The notes beneath the pieces are model-generated. The model ran no database searches. It was not told the DNA's origin and saw nothing but the letters and a program-made list of their open reading frames with translations. 64,000 nucleotides of DNA from Psychromicrobium silvestre (GTDB lineage Bacteria; Actinomycetota; Actinomycetes; Actinomycetales; Micrococcaceae): NCBI RefSeq assembly GCF_013408295.1, contig NZ_JACBYQ010000002.1, positions 310,001 through 374,000 of the forward strand. Direction: 5' to 3'. The translations under genes were made by a program, and so were the position numbers. This document shows positions 60,556 through 64,000 of this stretch, piece after piece (position 1 is the stretch's first letter; the number at the start of each line of letters is the position of its first letter).

Positions 60556-60571
60556 GACAACAGTTGTTGTC
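60556..60571. promoter_or_regulatory. Inverted repeat between the sigma gene and the siderophore operon
   Basis: GACAACA, GT, TGTTGTC: perfect 7-bp arms. It lies in the ~200-base gap (60416-60615) upstream of the sigma gene, so could control it; nothing else was found in the gap. Confidence 0.4.
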
Positions 60572-60615
60572 CTGCGAACGCAATGAGAATAAGCGTGCTT
60601 GAGTCAATGCAAAAC

Positions 60616-61590
60616 TCAGGCGCCTTCGGCTTTTCCCTGCCGCCAATAGCCCATAAATGCCACCTGGCGACGGTCCATTCCCACCTCACGCACCAGGTAG
60701 CGCCGCAGTTCGCGAATCACCGCAGCTTCCCCGGCAATCCAGGCGTAAAGCTGCCCACTTGGCTCAAAGCCAAAATCGTCGGGGGTCTCCCACAGGATCT
60801 CCTCATCGACATTCACCTCCTCCAGTTCAACCGGCGGCACGGCAGAACCAGGCGCGACGGCGGCCCGCACCGCAGCGTCAAGCAGCTCACCGTGTATCCG
60901 ACCACGGCAGGAATCGGCACTAGCCCGCGCCACCCATTGGATCTTCACTCCGGAAGGAGCGGCTAAATCCTGAAAATCTGCCGCTTCCGGCACCTCCAAA
61001 ATCACCTCGCCCTGCATATCCGGCTCCAGGCTCTCCAGAATGGCAGCGATAGCTGGGACCGCGGTTTCATCGCCCACCAAAAGTAAGCGGCGCGAGAGTC
61101 CCGGTTTGAACTCAATCCCTAGGCAGGGACCAGCCTGCGAATTCGGCCCAATCAATACCACCCGCTCCCCCACCTCGACCCGCTCGGCCCAGCTCCCCGC
61201 CGGACCGGCTACGCCGTCCTCGGCGGCCGGGTGCAGTACAAAGTCCACATCGATCTCGCCTTGCTCGGTTCGTGCGCTGCGCACCGTATAAGTCCGCATG
61301 AAGCCACGACTTTCCGGGTCCATTCGAAGCCAGCTCTGATACCAGCTCGAATCCGGCAGCTCCATCAGAGCGGCGAAATCCGGCAGGGGATGCCCGGCCG
61401 AAGGGATCATCACTTTGATTCGTAGGTCAAGGGTTCGGCCTTGCTCATCGGCCCCGAAATGTCGCAATTGATCGGCGGTGAAAGTGACCCTTTTGAAGTG
61501 CGGGCTCAAGGATTGCACCTTGGTTACCTCCACCTCGAAAGCAAGAAGAGCTTTGACCTCCGGACCGACGAGAGTTGTTTCGGCACTCAT
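60616..61590 (-). CDS. Siderophore-interacting protein (FAD-dependent ferric reductase)
   Basis: 324 residues of the SIP family: an FAD-binding beta-barrel with RTYTVR (RxYTxR signature) and a C-terminal NAD(P)H-binding domain. It reduces ferric siderophore in the cytoplasm to release iron. The ATG overlaps the ATPase gene stop by four bases, the last gene of the siderophore operon. Confidence 0.92.
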   Translation of the reverse strand: MSAETTLVGPEVKALLAFEVEVTKVQSLSPHFKRVTFTADQLRHFGADEQGRTLDLRIKVMIPSAGHPLPDFAALMELPDSSWYQSWLRMDPESRGFMRTYTVRSARTEQGEIDVDFVLHPAAEDGVAGPAGSWAERVEVGERVVLIGPNSQAGPCLGIEFKPGLSRRLLLVGDETAVPAIAAILESLEPDMQGEVILEVPEAADFQDLAAPSGVKIQWVARASADSCRGRIHGELLDAAVRAAVAPGSAVPPVELEEVNVDEEILWETPDDFGFEPSGQLYAWIAGEAAVIRELRRYLVREVGMDRRQVAFMGYWRQGKAEGA

Positions 61591-62492
61591 GCATCTGCTC
61601 CTTCCAGGCGTTGCGCTTTATCGAGAATGGCTGGGCTATCCGGCGTTGAACCCAGAGTTTTGGAGTGCTGGCGGCCCTGTGGAATCACCATTGGCGCTCC
61701 CGTCACGGGGTCCGGCAGAATGACCGATTCGAGGCCAAAGACCTCCCGCACCAGTTGGGCATCTAGGATCTCGGCGGGGGTGCCCTGAGCCACGATGCGG
61801 CCCTCTTTCATGGCTATCAGGTGGTCCCCGTAACGGGCAGCCAGGTTGAGTTCGTGCAGCACAATGGCCACCGTGGTGCCTCGGCTGCGGTTCAGTTCGG
61901 TGACCAGGTCCAACACTTCCACTTGGTGCGCCATATCGAGGTAGGTGGTGGGTTCATCGAGCAGCAGCAAGGGAGTCTGCTGTGCTAGGGCCATCGCGAT
62001 CCACACTCGCTGCCGCTGACCGCCGGAAAGCTCGTCCAGTTCTCGCTCGGCCAGCTCGAGCGTTTCGGTGAGCCGGAGCGCATCCGCCACCGCTTCGTCG
62101 TCTTGCTGGCTCCATTTTCGGAACCAACCCTGATGCGGATATCTGCCACGGCCCACTAGTTCGGCAACGGTGATGCCATCCGGGGCGGTGGGTGACTGCG
62201 GCAGCAGCCCCAATTGTTGAGCTAATCGCTTCGCGGGCAACTGATGAATGTCCTGACCATCCAGCAACACCGATCCCCTACTGGGCTTGAGTAAGCGGGA
62301 AAGGCCGCGCAGCAGGGTGGACTTCCCGCAGGCATTTGCCCCCACGATCATGGTTACCTGGCCAGCCGGCAGCGATACCGTGAGGTCTTGAACCACGGTC
62401 CGTTCGGCGTAGCCCAGGGACACGTTTTCCGCACCCAGGCTCGGCATCGCCTCAACGCTCTTCCGACTCGCATCAGTCGCCCTTTTGATCAT
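61587..62492 (-). CDS. Siderophore ABC transporter ATP-binding protein
   Basis: 301 residues. Walker A GANACGKST, signature LSGGQRQRV and Walker B LLLLDEPTTYLD. It belongs to the FepC/FhuC-type ATPases. The start is ATG 62492 or the GTG directly before it. An upstream extension of the frame overlaps the permease and is not ABC-like. It drives the two permeases upstream. Confidence 0.95.
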   Translation of the reverse strand: MIKRATDASRKSVEAMPSLGAENVSLGYAERTVVQDLTVSLPAGQVTMIVGANACGKSTLLRGLSRLLKPSRGSVLLDGQDIHQLPAKRLAQQLGLLPQSPTAPDGITVAELVGRGRYPHQGWFRKWSQQDDEAVADALRLTETLELAERELDELSGGQRQRVWIAMALAQQTPLLLLDEPTTYLDMAHQVEVLDLVTELNRSRGTTVAIVLHELNLAARYGDHLIAMKEGRIVAQGTPAEILDAQLVREVFGLESVILPDPVTGAPMVIPQGRQHSKTLGSTPDSPAILDKAQRLEGADA

Positions 62493-62494
62493 CA

Positions 62495-63550
62495 CTAAGC
62501 ACCGTTTCCTTGACGATTGCTGCTGATTAGCAGCCAGAGTAAAAATGGCGCGCCCATTGCGCCGGTGACCACGCCGACCGGCAGGGCAATCCCGCCGGGA
62601 ATGAGATAAGCAGCAATATAGTCCGCGGCCAGCACAATCGAGGCTCCGACCAAAGCTGAGGCCAGCAGCGAGACCCTGCCACCAAGTAGTCTGCGGGCGA
62701 TTGGCCCGGAGAGGAACGCCACAAAGGCTACCGGCCCAGCCGCCGCCGTGGCGAGGGCGGCCAGGGTCACGCCCACTACGATCAGCCAGATCCGGGTGCG
62801 TCCAACGCGAATGCCCAGACCGGAAGCAGCGTCCTCGCCCAATTGCAGGGCACTCAGGCGGGAGGCGAGTAGCAGCACGAAGGGCAACAGCACGGCAAAG
62901 CCCAGCGCCAGGGCCCCCACCCGCTCCCAATTGGCTGAGTTGAGGGAACCCATCAACCAGACCATGGCGTCCTGAGCCCGGTTGACCTCGGCCCTTTGCA
63001 TCACAAAGGTGACAAAGGCGTTCATCATGGCGGCCACCCCCAGGCCGATCAAGATCAGCCGACCACCGGAATTCTTCCCTGCCAGCAGCACCACCAGCAG
63101 TGCAATCAGAACCGCACCAACAATCGCGATTAGGGACACAGTCACACCACCGGCGGCAAAGAACACGATGGCGGCCACGGCACTCGCGCTGGCACCGGAG
63201 GAGATACCAATAATGTCCGGACTGGCTAGCGGGTTGCGTAGTAAGGTCTGAAAAATGCTGCCCGAGACTCCGAAGGCAGCACCAACCAGCAGCGCGAGTA
63301 GCGCGCGTGGGAACTTATTCTCCATCACGATGAAGCTTGCGCCCGGGATGGTCTTGCCGAAGAGCATGGCGAAAAAGTCCGGAATCGTCACGGTGAAACT
63401 GCCGAGCAGGATATCGACGGCAAGCAAGCCGATCGTCAAGATCCCCAGGGCAGCGCAGATCAGCCCGGCTCTGCGTTTGCCCTTCCTGCGCTGGGACCGG
63501 AGCAGCTCAACGGCACGGATGGCCACGCCACCCATCACATCGCTGCTCAT
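62495..63550 (-). CDS. FecCD-family siderophore permease (second subunit)
   Basis: 351 residues with about nine helices. FQTLLRNPLASPDIIGIS, later GRLILIGLGVAA and a final GVVTGAMGAPFLLWLL are standard FecCD motifs. It pairs with the partial permease to form the channel. The ATG at 63550 overlaps the first permease stop by four bases; further upstream the frame is non-homologous. Confidence 0.93.
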   Translation of the reverse strand: MSSDVMGGVAIRAVELLRSQRRKGKRRAGLICAALGILTIGLLAVDILLGSFTVTIPDFFAMLFGKTIPGASFIVMENKFPRALLALLVGAAFGVSGSIFQTLLRNPLASPDIIGISSGASASAVAAIVFFAAGGVTVSLIAIVGAVLIALLVVLLAGKNSGGRLILIGLGVAAMMNAFVTFVMQRAEVNRAQDAMVWLMGSLNSANWERVGALALGFAVLLPFVLLLASRLSALQLGEDAASGLGIRVGRTRIWLIVVGVTLAALATAAAGPVAFVAFLSGPIARRLLGGRVSLLASALVGASIVLAADYIAAYLIPGGIALPVGVVTGAMGAPFLLWLLISSNRQGNGA

Positions 63551-64000
63551 AGCGTCACCGCTCGACGGTTGCGGACCAGGTAGATGAACACCGGGGCACC
63601 GATCAGCACCGAGATGATCCCGGCCGGAACTTCGCCCGGTAGCAGCACCACCCGGCCCACAACGTCGGCCGCCAGGAGCACAATCGGCGCGGTCAGCACC
63701 GAGTAGGGCAGCAACCACCTGTAGTCGGTACCGATCAGCGCGCGCAACAGATGCGGCACGATCAAGCCGATGAACCCAATCGGGCCGACCAGCGCCGTTG
63801 CCGAGCCGCAGAGCAAAACCACGCCGAAGCCGGCCAGCGCCCGCCCGAGCGCCGGGTTCTGGCCCAGGCCACGTGCCAAATCGTCGCCGAGCGCTAGACC
63901 GTTGAGTACCCGACCGGTGCCCAACAGGATCACCATGCCAAGCACCATAAAGGGCAGCACCGAGAGCACCTGGTCCCAGTCTCGGCCCGCAAGCGAACCA
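63547..64000 (-). CDS. FecCD-family siderophore permease (partial, first subunit)
   Basis: The N-terminus lies beyond the right edge; about 150 C-terminal residues are visible. GSLAGRDWDQVLSVLPFM at the edge, then LGQNPALGRALAGFG, FIGLIVPHLLRALIG and VLIGAPVFIYLV are FecCD signatures. The open frame extends through the last base of the window, so the internal GTG is not the start. Confidence 0.92.
   Translation of the reverse strand, partial: GSLAGRDWDQVLSVLPFMVLGMVILLGTGRVLNGLALGDDLARGLGQNPALGRALAGFGVVLLCGSATALVGPIGFIGLIVPHLLRALIGTDYRWLLPYSVLTAPIVLLAADVVGRVVLLPGEVPAGIISVLIGAPVFIYLVRNRRAVTL

Overview
The window is high-GC actinobacterial chromosome. The best fit is a member of the Micrococcaceae (Arthrobacter/Renibacterium/Psychromicrobium-like). 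That placement is an inference from gene content: fused CopD-CtaG, actinobacterial Dcd, fused MrpA/B, cysteine-free S14/L33/L28, K-rich HU and an actinobacterial type I-E CRISPR system.

Layout, left to right. 1-2.8 kb: a leftward thiamine-precursor ECF transporter (ykoE, double ATPase, EcfT) behind a TPP riboswitch and a hairpin that hides the ykoE Shine-Dalgarno. 2.9-9.5 kb: a small DUF4235 gene and a tightly overlapping Mrp Na+/H+ antiporter operon (A/B-C-D-E-F-G). 9.5-30.6 kb: mixed metabolic and transport genes: UMF1 and sugar MFS carriers, dcd, kynA, a Tat-exported flavin oxidase with a small secreted protein, two alpha/beta hydrolases, tRNA-Gly(CCC), a LysR-controlled exporter, a kinase, panD, a TetR/SnoaL pair, a HerA-like ATPase, ferritin and GNAT. 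30.6-36.5 kb: NHL-thioredoxin and CopD-CtaG, HU, aldo/keto reductase.

36.5-55.3 kb is the accessory heart: a complete type I-E CRISPR-Cas locus. The order along transcription (leftward) is cas3-cse1-cse2-cas7-cas5-cas6e-cas1-cas2-leader-array 1 (about 47 repeats). Beyond cas3 lie a Phd/RelE toxin-antitoxin pair and a second, cas-less array 2 (about 88 repeats). Both arrays end in the same 15-bp leader sequence, so one adaptation machinery probably serves both. Array 2 is a mosaic with an internal block of 14 variant repeats. The cas genes look more AT-rich than their neighbours.

55.3-64 kb: a cysteine-poor ribosomal cluster (L28-L33-S14), a citrate transporter with a universal stress protein and an alcohol dehydrogenase, an ECF sigma factor fused to a zinc-finger/membrane tail, and a siderophore-iron uptake operon running off the right edge.

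Outside CRISPR, the most unusual signal is a family of four near-identical ~62-bp hairpins (17-23 bp arms built on AGTGTGGAGATCTGCAC) sitting at gene 3' ends, one of which supplies the stop codon of a coding sequence. No wholly new defence system was recognised; the mosaic CRISPR array and the hairpin family are the leads most worth following.
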